This document shows positions 1-5,466 of a DNA stretch of 5,799 nt, piece after piece. Numbering within the stretch: the first letter of the stretch is position 1; each line of letters begins with the position of its first letter. This DNA is from an uncultured Lachnospiraceae bacterium. Lineage in GTDB: Bacteria; Bacillota_A; Clostridia; Lachnospirales; Lachnospiraceae. Location of the stretch: assembly GCA_947302185.1 (NCBI GenBank), contig CAMYVI010000170.1, forward strand, positions 1 through 5,799, in the 5' to 3' direction. The notes under the pieces were generated by a model. The model was not told the origin of the DNA, did no database searches, and saw nothing but the letters and a program-made list of their open reading frames with translations. Made by a program: the position numbers and the translations under genes.

Positions 1-14
1 GGCGCTTACGCGCC
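1..14. repeat. Short GC-rich inverted repeat at the left edge
   Basis: GGCGC-TTAC-GCGCC is a perfect 5-bp stem with a 4-base loop, cut by or abutting the window edge. It lies 12 bases before a longer inverted repeat, so the two could be parts of one larger structured or repeated element extending to the left. No poly-T follows. Confidence 0.45.
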
Positions 15-108
15 GCGCATGTCGCGTCAAGAACGCCGAGGCGTTCTTGAATGACCTTTGCAGTAAGTTGTCTGCAGACAGATAATCTTTTGCAATGCGT
101 TCTTGCAA
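1..108 (-). CDS. Possible 5' end of a divergent gene, or the edge of a GC-rich repeat (partial, doubtful)
   Basis: On the minus strand a frame is open from a TTG codon at 108-106 to the left edge (36 codons). It is preceded by a good Shine-Dalgarno-like AAGGAAAG (complement of 113-120) with 4 bases between that string and the TTG. An in-frame TAG lies a few codons further upstream. The predicted peptide starts QERIAKDYLSADNLLQ and ends in an Arg/Ala/Ser-rich part (..LTRHARRVSA). I recognise no family. The second half coincides with the perfect palindrome at 27-50 and is much more GC-rich than the first half. This fits either a real gene truncated by the window or a non-coding palindromic repeat that happens to lack stops. 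The plus strand is also open over 1-51, so the absence of stops is weak evidence. No promoter for this direction is recognisable. Confidence 0.2.
   Translation of the reverse strand, partial: MQERIAKDYLSADNLLQRSFKNASAFLTRHARRVSA
27..50. repeat. Perfect 11-bp inverted repeat (hairpin)
   Basis: TCAAGAACGCC (27-37) is followed by GA and the exact reverse complement GGCGTTCTTGA (40-50). As RNA this would fold as a 10-bp stem with a CGAG tetraloop. A run of T is missing on both sides: ATGACC follows on the plus strand and GACGCG on the minus strand. It is therefore not a classical intrinsic terminator. It could be a decayed terminator of a gene left of the window, a dispersed palindromic element, or an operator. 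The symmetry is seen directly; the role is unknown. Confidence 0.7.
69..80. repeat. 12-bp perfect palindrome, possible operator
   Basis: TGTCTGCAGACA reads identically on both strands with no spacer. It lies 123 bases upstream of the esterase start, in otherwise AT-rich intergenic sequence. Uninterrupted 12-bp symmetry is compatible with a binding site for a dimeric regulator, but no second copy is seen in the window and no regulator gene is nearby. It could be chance. Confidence 0.3.
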
Positions 109-188
109 GTATCTTTCCTTAATGTTAATCTAATACATGATTACAGGATTGTGCGGCGCTAACTGTCACAGAAATGGTGCAACTTCTG

Positions 189-197
189 AAGGGGTGG
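189..197 (+). promoter_or_regulatory. Ribosome binding site that fixes the esterase start
   Basis: AAGGGGTGG is a strong Shine-Dalgarno match with 8 bases between its GGGG (191-194) and the ATG at 203. The alternative in-frame ATG at 137 has only AT-rich sequence and no Shine-Dalgarno upstream. The shorter reading is therefore preferred. Confidence 0.75.
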
Positions 198-202
198 ATT
201 AT

Positions 203-1270
203 ATGATACAGGACAGAATCGACATATGGAATAAAGGAGAATACAATTATCCTGCGGCTTTCGGGTTTGAACCGAACCTGATGACTTATCTGCATGATGA
301 GGATGAGATTATACGGCCGGGAATGCTGATCATTCCGGGTGGCGGTTATGAATTTGTTTCAGCTCGCGAAGGAGAGCTTGTTGCACTCGATTTCTATGAG
401 CGAGGGTATAATTGCTTTGTGCTGACTTATACTGTCAATCTGCTCGCCGCTGTACCGCTGCGCATGCAGGCTCTCGAGGATGCGGCGAGAGCAATGAGAC
501 TTATCCGCAGGATTGCACCTGCTTACTATACAGATCCGGAAAAAATAACAGTCCTCGGATTTTCAGCGGGCGGCCACCTGGCCGCAAGTCTCTGCGTCCA
601 TCATCAGGATACCATCGAGATTGATTCGAGACTCTCGTCCGTGAGCCCGAGGCCCGACGCAGCTGTTTTATGTTATCCCGTCATAACTACCGGAGAGCTT
701 ACACATGCCGGCACAATCCGCGCTTTGCTCGGATTTGCCAGTGTCAATGATGAATACGAATCGGATATAAAAATCCCCGGTGCATCAGAGTGGCTTTCGA
801 ACAATGTTATTCCCGGATGTACCACAAGGAAGGAGCAGTTGGAATATGCCTCACTGGATAAGCATGTAACAGCCGGTGTACCGCCGACATTTATCTGGCA
901 CACAATGGAAGATCAGACTGTGCCGGTCGAGAACTCGCTTCTTTACATGAATGCGCTGAGAAGAAACGGTGTACCTCGCGCGATTCATATTTTCTCGAAC
1001 GGGCGCCACGGACTTTCACTTGCCAACAGCGCATGGGCAGATTATCGCCAGAATGGCAGTTTTACTTATGAACAGGTGAACAATTTTACCCGCATGGCAC
1101 TTGATGGCGTGATTGAAGTTTCTAATGAGACAAAAAAGGATCTTGTAATGAACAGTCATTTCGGAACGGGAGTGCTGACCAGAGATGATCAGCCGGTTCC
1201 GGAAGTAACGGTGTGGCCTCTGCTCGCGGACATGTTCCTTAAGCATACGTTCGGCCTTGAAGAAGCGTAA
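203..1270 (+). CDS. Alpha/beta-hydrolase esterase (Aes/BD-FAE-like acetylesterase family), 355 aa
   Basis: This is probably a cytosolic carboxylesterase acting on acetyl or other small acyl esters, possibly those released from plant polysaccharides; the substrate is inferred. Residue numbers are from the ATG at 203. An oxyanion-hole motif PGGGY lies at 45-49. The nucleophile elbow GFSAGG has Ser121. The acid is Asp237 in the stretch WHTMEDQTVPVENS, a hallmark of this esterase group. The catalytic His269 is in GRHGLSLA. There is no signal peptide or membrane segment. Family members that I know usually end about 40 residues after the catalytic His. Here 86 residues follow, with an atypical spacer at about 277-330 before the usual PEV..W end motif. 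An upstream in-frame ATG at 137 would add 22 Cys/Gly-containing residues unlike the family and lacks a ribosome site. The gene seems monocistronic, with 205 bases and a hairpin separating it from the next gene. Fold and triad are secure; the substrate is not. Confidence 0.9.
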   Translation: MIQDRIDIWNKGEYNYPAAFGFEPNLMTYLHDEDEIIRPGMLIIPGGGYEFVSAREGELVALDFYERGYNCFVLTYTVNLLAAVPLRMQALEDAARAMRLIRRIAPAYYTDPEKITVLGFSAGGHLAASLCVHHQDTIEIDSRLSSVSPRPDAAVLCYPVITTGELTHAGTIRALLGFASVNDEYESDIKIPGASEWLSNNVIPGCTTRKEQLEYASLDKHVTAGVPPTFIWHTMEDQTVPVENSLLYMNALRRNGVPRAIHIFSNGRHGLSLANSAWADYRQNGSFTYEQVNNFTRMALDGVIEVSNETKKDLVMNSHFGTGVLTRDDQPVPEVTVWPLLADMFLKHTFGLEEA

Positions 1271-1385
1271 GCAGACAATCATGAGACGAGCGTCACATAG
1301 CGCGCGTATCATAGACTTACGTCACGGGTGTTGCGCGATGAAGAATAAGGAATTAACTGCTAAAGCATATATAGAGAATTGAACT

Positions 1386-1405
1386 GCGGGGGAGAAATCC
1401 CCCGC
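1386..1405 (+). terminator. GC-rich hairpin with GAAA loop, probable terminator or attenuator
   Basis: GCGGGGGA-GAAA-TCCCCCGC forms a perfect 8-bp stem capped by a GNRA-type tetraloop, so it would be very stable. It lies 115 bases after the esterase stop and 70 bases before the peptidase start. The following sequence, TTGAATATG, is only weakly T-rich, so termination may be incomplete. It could instead act as an RNA-stabilising 5' structure of the peptidase transcript. Confidence 0.6.
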
Positions 1406-1465
1406 TTGAATATGCGCAGCATTGCAGTATCGGACAGACCCGTATTTCAGGGTACAAAAAAGAAT

Positions 1466-1470
1466 GGAGA
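1466..1470 (+). promoter_or_regulatory. Ribosome binding site that fixes the peptidase start
   Basis: GGAGA lies 5 bases before the ATG at 1476. The frame can be extended upstream to a TTG at 1422 and contains an ATG at 1464. However, the TTG has no Shine-Dalgarno, and the ATG at 1464 overlaps the purine-rich ribosome site itself. The start at 1476 gives the N-terminus MSKIAERLEKLR, which is typical of the family. Confidence 0.75.
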
Positions 1471-1475
1471 TCAAT

Positions 1476-3272
1476 ATGAGCAAAATAGCAGAAAGACTCG
1501 AAAAACTCAGGAAGACTATGCACATTAAAAATATCGATTATTTCCTGATCGGCTCATCAGATTATCATGCCTCCGAATATGTAGGGGATTATTTTAAGGT
1601 AACTGAATTCTTTTCGGGATGTTCGAGCGACAATGTTAAGCTTCTGATCGGACAGGAATTTGCAAAACTATGGACAGACGGAAGATATTTTATCTCTGCC
1701 GCAAAGGACCTTGAAGGAACTGAGATAGAACTCATGAGATCCGGTGAGGAAGGAGTGCCTCGTGTTGAGGAGTACCTGCAGAAAGTGCTCTCGGAGGGAA
1801 ATACGCTTGCATTTGACGGACTGACCGTTGACGCACTGACAGGAGCACGGTTTCAGAAAATTGCGGATCGGAATGGGGCGCATATAGTCACAGATACGGA
1901 TCCTGCGGACGGTATCTGGGTCAACAGGCCCGGACTCTCAAAACACAAAGTTATGCTTCTTAATGACGAACTGACAGGCGCATCTTTTTCCGAGAAGCTC
2001 AGTCATGTGAGAGAGGCGATGAGAAAAGCGGAATCATCCGCGCTTATGCTATGCAAGCTGGATGATATATGCTGGCTCTTTAATATTCGCGGCAGAGATA
2101 TACCCTGTAATCCTGTCGTCTTATCATACGCGTACATAACGCTTGACAGCGTCGATCTGTTTATACAGGATGAAGAACGCACGGATGAATTTGATGCCTG
2201 GGCCCGAACGGCAGGCATTAGGGTAAAGCCCTACAGCGGTATACTGGATTTTCTCGCTGCGTGCGAAATTCATGGCTCGTGCATGTTCGATCCCGGTGCA
2301 GTATCATATTCGGTTGCACATATACTGAGAGAGAGAGGCGCCACTGTCGAGAGGGAAAATCCGACAGAGATTTTGAAAGCGGTAAAGAATCCTGTGGAGA
2401 TAGGACGCCTGAAAACGGCATATCTCCTCGATTCGGTCGCGCTGTGCAGATTTATTTTCTGGGTCAAAAAGAATTTGGGACGCATGGAAATCACCGAGAT
2501 ATCGGCAGCCGAACATCTCGACGGTCTTCGCGCACAGATTCCGGGCTTTCTCGATCTTTCGTTTCCTACGATATCCGCTTACGGAGCGAACGCAGCTATG
2601 GCCCATTACACCGCAACACCGGAAAAATATGCTGTTGTCCGGCAGAAAGGATTTCTGCTCGTGGATTCCGGAGGTCAGTATCTCGGAGGAACGACAGATG
2701 TTACACGTACGATGAAGGTCGGAGAACTCACAGCAGAAGAGAAACGCGATTTTACTCTGGTCGCCGTATCCAACCTGAACCTTCTTAACGCAAAGTTCCG
2801 CTATGGTGTGACAGGCCGCTTCCTTGATGCATATGCCAGAGCTCCGCTCTGGGAGTACGGAATAGATTATAACCACGGTACCGGTCACGGGGTAGGATAT
2901 ATTCTGAATGTACATGAGGGTCCTCAGAATATCAGATGGAGATTTCTTCCGGGACAGAAAGAAGCTGTTTTCGAACCGGGTATGATCGTTTCGGATGAAC
3001 CGGGCGTGTATGTTGAAGGAAAATACGGCATCAGGACCGAGACAATAGTACTGACGGTCGAGGACGAAACGAATGATTTCGGACGTTTTCTGAGATTTGA
3101 ACCTCTGACATTTGCGCCGATTGATCTGGAAGCGTTCGATTTTTCATATATGCAGCCTAAGGATATCAGGAGATTAAATGAGTATCACGCTCTGGTGTGG
3201 GAGAAGATTTCTCCGTATCTTGAAGGTGAAGAACTGCAATGGTTGCAGGAGGCGACCGGATGTGTAGGATGA
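1476..3272 (+). CDS. Xaa-Pro aminopeptidase, M24B family, three-domain long form, 598 aa
   Basis: This is a cytosolic metalloaminopeptidase expected to release an N-terminal residue followed by proline, helping to recycle proline-rich peptides. Numbering is from the ATG at 1476. Two creatinase-type N-terminal domains cover about 1-140 and 145-300. The pita-bread catalytic domain covers about 305-525. A C-terminal M24 extension (about 533-594, with the motif FEPLTFAPID) is typical of the long form found in eukaryotic XPNPEP1 and many Firmicutes. All five expected dinuclear-metal ligands are visible: Asp397 (LVDSGG), Asp408 (TTDVTRT), His471 (GTGHGVG), Glu508 (DEPG) and Glu522 (IRTE). The supporting His377 (AHYTA) and His480 (NVHEGP) are also present. 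Length is normal for this form (about 590-600), with no frameshift. It is the first gene of a two-gene unit; the next start follows after 9 bases. The preceding hairpin may modulate its expression. Metal and exact specificity are inferred from the family. Confidence 0.95.
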   Translation: MSKIAERLEKLRKTMHIKNIDYFLIGSSDYHASEYVGDYFKVTEFFSGCSSDNVKLLIGQEFAKLWTDGRYFISAAKDLEGTEIELMRSGEEGVPRVEEYLQKVLSEGNTLAFDGLTVDALTGARFQKIADRNGAHIVTDTDPADGIWVNRPGLSKHKVMLLNDELTGASFSEKLSHVREAMRKAESSALMLCKLDDICWLFNIRGRDIPCNPVVLSYAYITLDSVDLFIQDEERTDEFDAWARTAGIRVKPYSGILDFLAACEIHGSCMFDPGAVSYSVAHILRERGATVERENPTEILKAVKNPVEIGRLKTAYLLDSVALCRFIFWVKKNLGRMEITEISAAEHLDGLRAQIPGFLDLSFPTISAYGANAAMAHYTATPEKYAVVRQKGFLLVDSGGQYLGGTTDVTRTMKVGELTAEEKRDFTLVAVSNLNLLNAKFRYGVTGRFLDAYARAPLWEYGIDYNHGTGHGVGYILNVHEGPQNIRWRFLPGQKEAVFEPGMIVSDEPGVYVEGKYGIRTETIVLTVEDETNDFGRFLRFEPLTFAPIDLEAFDFSYMQPKDIRRLNEYHALVWEKISPYLEGEELQWLQEATGCVG

Positions 3273-3276
3273 GGAT
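3271..3276 (+). promoter_or_regulatory. Ribosome binding site overlapping the peptidase stop codon
   Basis: GAGGAT lies 5 bases before the ATG at 3282. It shares its first two bases with the TGA stop at 3270-3272. This arrangement favours translational coupling: a ribosome terminating on the peptidase sits on the start site of the membrane enzyme. Confidence 0.7.
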
Positions 3277-3281
3277 GACAG

Positions 3282-5378
3282 ATGAAAAAAGAATTGCTGA
3301 ATTTCAAATTCATATGGCGATTTGTCGCTGATCTGTTCTTGTGTACAGGCCTTATCATATTTCTGATATGGAACAGAGAGTTATTTTTCGGGGAATCTGA
3401 GGCGACCGATCAGTACGCAATGCTGATTGAGCCGTACAGACCGGTTTTTTATTACGGCATGATGGCTCTTATCCTGATCACATATCTGATCGGAGTGGTT
3501 GTCGTATACAAGGTGACAATATCCGGAAAAAAAGACGGATCGAATAAATCAGGTGTTCCGGTGAGCATACTGAGAGTCTTTGCAGCTGTATTTATAGTAT
3601 TCAATGCCGCTGCGAGTTACGGAATTATTGAGCTGATCAATAACCCCTGGCTCAAATTTCTGAAACCTGTCCACATCTTTTTGGGCATAGGAATAACTCT
3701 TGTACTCTACCTTATACTTGTATTGATCACTAATTCCGTGACTGTGGGCATGATTATCGGAAACGTGATATTTCTCGTATGGGGAGCAACTAATTTCTTT
3801 GTTCTCAAGTTCCGCTCGACAGCACTTCAGTTCGTTGACTTCATGTCGATCAGAACAGCGCTGAGCGTGGCAGGAGGCTACTCGCTTTACCTATTCTGGC
3901 AGTTTGTTTTCGGTATCGTAGTAACAGTATGCCTGTGCATGCTTTGGGTCTATGTCCGGAATTATCATATTTTCGGAAATGTGAGAGGAAAAATAGCGGT
4001 GAGAGGGGGTGCACTCGCTCTTGCTCTGCTCTTTTATCTTGTTATTTTCAAGACTGATTTTCTGGCAGGTACAGGTATCTGGCTTCGCGACTGGCATCCT
4101 CAATATACATATAAGCTGTTTGGAATGGAAGCAGGATTCTTTGCATTTGCCAAGGCATCCTTCCCCGAAAAGCCGGACAATTATTCCGACGAACGTATTT
4201 CGGAGATCCAGGAGGAGACAATTGCATCGCATTCCGGGGATGAGAAATCGGGTGTGATCCCGGAGAATATTATTGTGGTCATGAATGAGAGTTTTGCGGA
4301 TCTTTCAATTTATCCCCATCTTGTGACCGATGCCGACCCGATGCCGATTCTTAACAGCATGTCGGAGAATACACAGACCGGTCATCTGATGGTCTCTGTT
4401 CTCGGAGGTCTGACCGCCAACACGGAATATGAGTTCCTGACGGGAAATTCCTGCGTTCTCTCACCTTCTACGGTCGTGTACAACTCTAATATAAAAACCG
4501 ACCAGTTCTCACTGGCCAGAACACTGGAGGCTCAGGGTTACAGTACAATTGCAATGCATCCGTATAAGGCAAACGGCTGGAACCGCCATTTTGTCTATCC
4601 GCGAATGGGATTCGACACTTTCATCTCAATGGAAGAATTCAGCGATCCGAAATATGTAAGAATGTTCATCAGCGATCTGGCCGATTACCGCGAGATCATA
4701 AATCAGGTCGAGGCAAAGGAAGAGGGAGAGAAGCTGTTTGTATTCAATGTTACAATGCAGAATCACGGGGGATATAATTATAACTATTTCAATTCCTCCG
4801 TTCATGTAAAAGGCTACGAAGGCGGTTTTAAACATGAGATAGAACAGTATGAGACCCTGATCAACCTGTCGGATGAGGCGCTTGCCTATCTGATCGAATA
4901 TTTTGAGATGAGTGACCAGAAGACCCTGATCGTATTTTTCGGTGATCATCAGCCGGCTATGGATGACGATTTTCTGGAGTATTGTTACGGGAAAAAGATG
5001 GAGGATCTGACTTTCAATGAACAGCAGATGCAATATCTTTCGAAATTCATGATCTGGGCAAATTATGATATCCCGGAAGAGAAGGATATGATGCTCTCAG
5101 CTAATTATCTGTCGAGCTATCTTCTGTCTCTGACCGGTCTGCGGGGAGCACCGTACAATGATTATCTTGACGATATGCGTGAGAGAGTTCCCGCAATGAA
5201 TGCATACGGATATCTCGGAAAGGACGGCGTGATCTATAAGCACGGAGATCCGGATTCAGACGCCGGGATAAACGAAAAAATAGATGAATATAAGTGCCTG
5301 ATTTATGACGAATTGACGCAGGGAAAGGGACGGAATGAAGAGTTTTACGGTCTTTCCGATGATAGAGATGCGAAATAG
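3282..5378 (+). CDS. LTA-synthase/sulfatase-family membrane phosphoglycerol transferase, 698 aa
   Basis: This polytopic membrane protein has a large external domain of the alkaline-phosphatase/sulfatase fold, related to lipoteichoic acid synthase LtaS. The N-terminal half has about seven hydrophobic segments, near residues 10-30, 55-76, 95-118, 129-149, 152-175, 201-224 and 240-262. S. aureus LtaS has five. A linker (about 265-325) leads to the catalytic domain (about 327-625). Expected residues are present: Glu336 (VMNES) and Asp555-His556 (FFGDHQPA) as metal ligands, Thr378 (GGLTANTEYEF) as the nucleophile, and Trp433/Arg435 (GWNRH) plus His495 (MQNHGG) as likely glycerophosphate-binding residues. 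The likely reaction transfers glycerol-phosphate from phosphatidylglycerol to a surface polymer. It could instead decorate another glycan or transfer phosphoethanolamine. A charged tail of about 70 residues follows the fold. It is co-transcribed with the peptidase upstream. No terminator precedes the next promoter, so read-through is possible. Family assignment is firm; the acceptor is unknown. Confidence 0.9.
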   Translation: MKKELLNFKFIWRFVADLFLCTGLIIFLIWNRELFFGESEATDQYAMLIEPYRPVFYYGMMALILITYLIGVVVVYKVTISGKKDGSNKSGVPVSILRVFAAVFIVFNAAASYGIIELINNPWLKFLKPVHIFLGIGITLVLYLILVLITNSVTVGMIIGNVIFLVWGATNFFVLKFRSTALQFVDFMSIRTALSVAGGYSLYLFWQFVFGIVVTVCLCMLWVYVRNYHIFGNVRGKIAVRGGALALALLFYLVIFKTDFLAGTGIWLRDWHPQYTYKLFGMEAGFFAFAKASFPEKPDNYSDERISEIQEETIASHSGDEKSGVIPENIIVVMNESFADLSIYPHLVTDADPMPILNSMSENTQTGHLMVSVLGGLTANTEYEFLTGNSCVLSPSTVVYNSNIKTDQFSLARTLEAQGYSTIAMHPYKANGWNRHFVYPRMGFDTFISMEEFSDPKYVRMFISDLADYREIINQVEAKEEGEKLFVFNVTMQNHGGYNYNYFNSSVHVKGYEGGFKHEIEQYETLINLSDEALAYLIEYFEMSDQKTLIVFFGDHQPAMDDDFLEYCYGKKMEDLTFNEQQMQYLSKFMIWANYDIPEEKDMMLSANYLSSYLLSLTGLRGAPYNDYLDDMRERVPAMNAYGYLGKDGVIYKHGDPDSDAGINEKIDEYKCLIYDELTQGKGRNEEFYGLSDDRDAK

Positions 5379-5383
5379 TATAC

Positions 5384-5412
5384 TTGACAATAAAGAATCA
5401 AAATAATATACT
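5384..5412 (+). promoter_or_regulatory. Near-consensus SigA promoter for the acyl-CoA ligase gene
   Basis: A perfect -35 box TTGACA (5384-5389) is separated by exactly 17 bases from TATACT (5407-5412), a 5-of-6 match to the -10 consensus. The spacer is AT-rich. Transcription should start near 5419, giving a leader of nearly 50 bases before the ATG at 5467. The -35 box begins only 5 bases after the stop codon of the upstream membrane-enzyme gene, so the ligase has its own strong promoter. Confidence 0.85.
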
Positions 5413-5415
5413 CAC

Positions 5416-5437
5416 TTTAGCGCCTGAACGCGTTAAA
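5416..5437 (+). promoter_or_regulatory. Dyad over the transcription start: operator or 5' RNA hairpin
   Basis: TTTAGCGC (5416-5423) and GCGTTAAA (5430-5437) pair over 8 positions with one G-T wobble and a 6-base loop CTGAAC. The dyad starts 3 bases after the -10 box and covers the predicted transcription start. A repressor binding here would block initiation. Alternatively the 5' end of the mRNA could fold as a protective stem. No regulator gene is in the window to tell which. Confidence 0.45.
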
Positions 5438-5450
5438 ACAATAAATTAAT

Positions 5451-5457
5451 AAGGAAG
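5451..5457 (+). promoter_or_regulatory. Ribosome binding site of the ligase gene
   Basis: AAGGAAG lies 9 bases before the ATG at 5467, in otherwise A/T-rich leader sequence. No other start codon in this frame has a comparable site. Confidence 0.7.
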
Positions 5458-5466
5458 TATTACGAC

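Larger units (their letters stand above)
1271..1475. other. Intergenic region between the esterase and peptidase genes
   Basis: This stretch holds no convincing gene. Its first part (1285-1337) is GC-rich and rich in short symmetries: GACG-AG-CGTC at 1285-1294, GCGCGC at 1300-1305, and the hexamer CGTCAC twice (1291-1296 and 1320-1325), each followed within 10 bases by a GCGCG-type run. The middle is AT-rich and carries a possible 14-codon leader ORF (1338-1382). The GAAA-loop hairpin at 1386-1405 follows. I could not find a good -35/-10 pair for the peptidase gene on either side of the hairpin. Confidence 0.6.

Noticed and set aside
103..131. Candidate promoter for the esterase (TTGCAA, 17 bases, TAATCT)
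   Set aside because: The -10 matches the consensus at only about 3 of 6 positions, so it is too weak to annotate, although some promoter must exist in or before this region.
137..202. 22-codon N-terminal extension of the esterase from the ATG at 137
   Set aside because: No ribosome site precedes it, the residues do not resemble the family, and a strong Shine-Dalgarno lies inside it in front of the ATG at 203.
1016..1312. 98-codon minus-strand open frame over the end of the esterase gene
   Set aside because: It is antisense to the clear C-terminal coding of the esterase, has no recognisable domain, and its composition looks like a shadow frame.
1422..1475. 18-codon upstream extension of the peptidase from a TTG codon
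   Set aside because: There is no Shine-Dalgarno, the ribosome site GGAGA lies within it, and the family N-terminus begins at the ATG at 1476.
1322..1525. Hydrophobic 67-codon minus-strand frame spanning the peptidase start
   Set aside because: Its hydrophobicity arises from A-rich plus-strand sequence read backwards. It overlaps the hairpin and the real start of the peptidase and has no family similarity that I can see.
2261..2788. 175-codon plus-strand frame overlapping the peptidase gene
   Set aside because: The translation is extremely Arg/Ser-rich, typical of an out-of-frame reading of the M24 gene.
2304..2915. 203-codon minus-strand open frame inside the peptidase gene
   Set aside because: It is long but lies antisense to the catalytic domain, which has all metal ligands intact. 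The translation is Cys/Ser/Arg-rich and shows no motif.
4626..5033. 135-codon minus-strand frame within the LTA-synthase-like gene
   Set aside because: It is antisense to the conserved catalytic motifs MQNHGG and GDHQPA and has no domain of its own.
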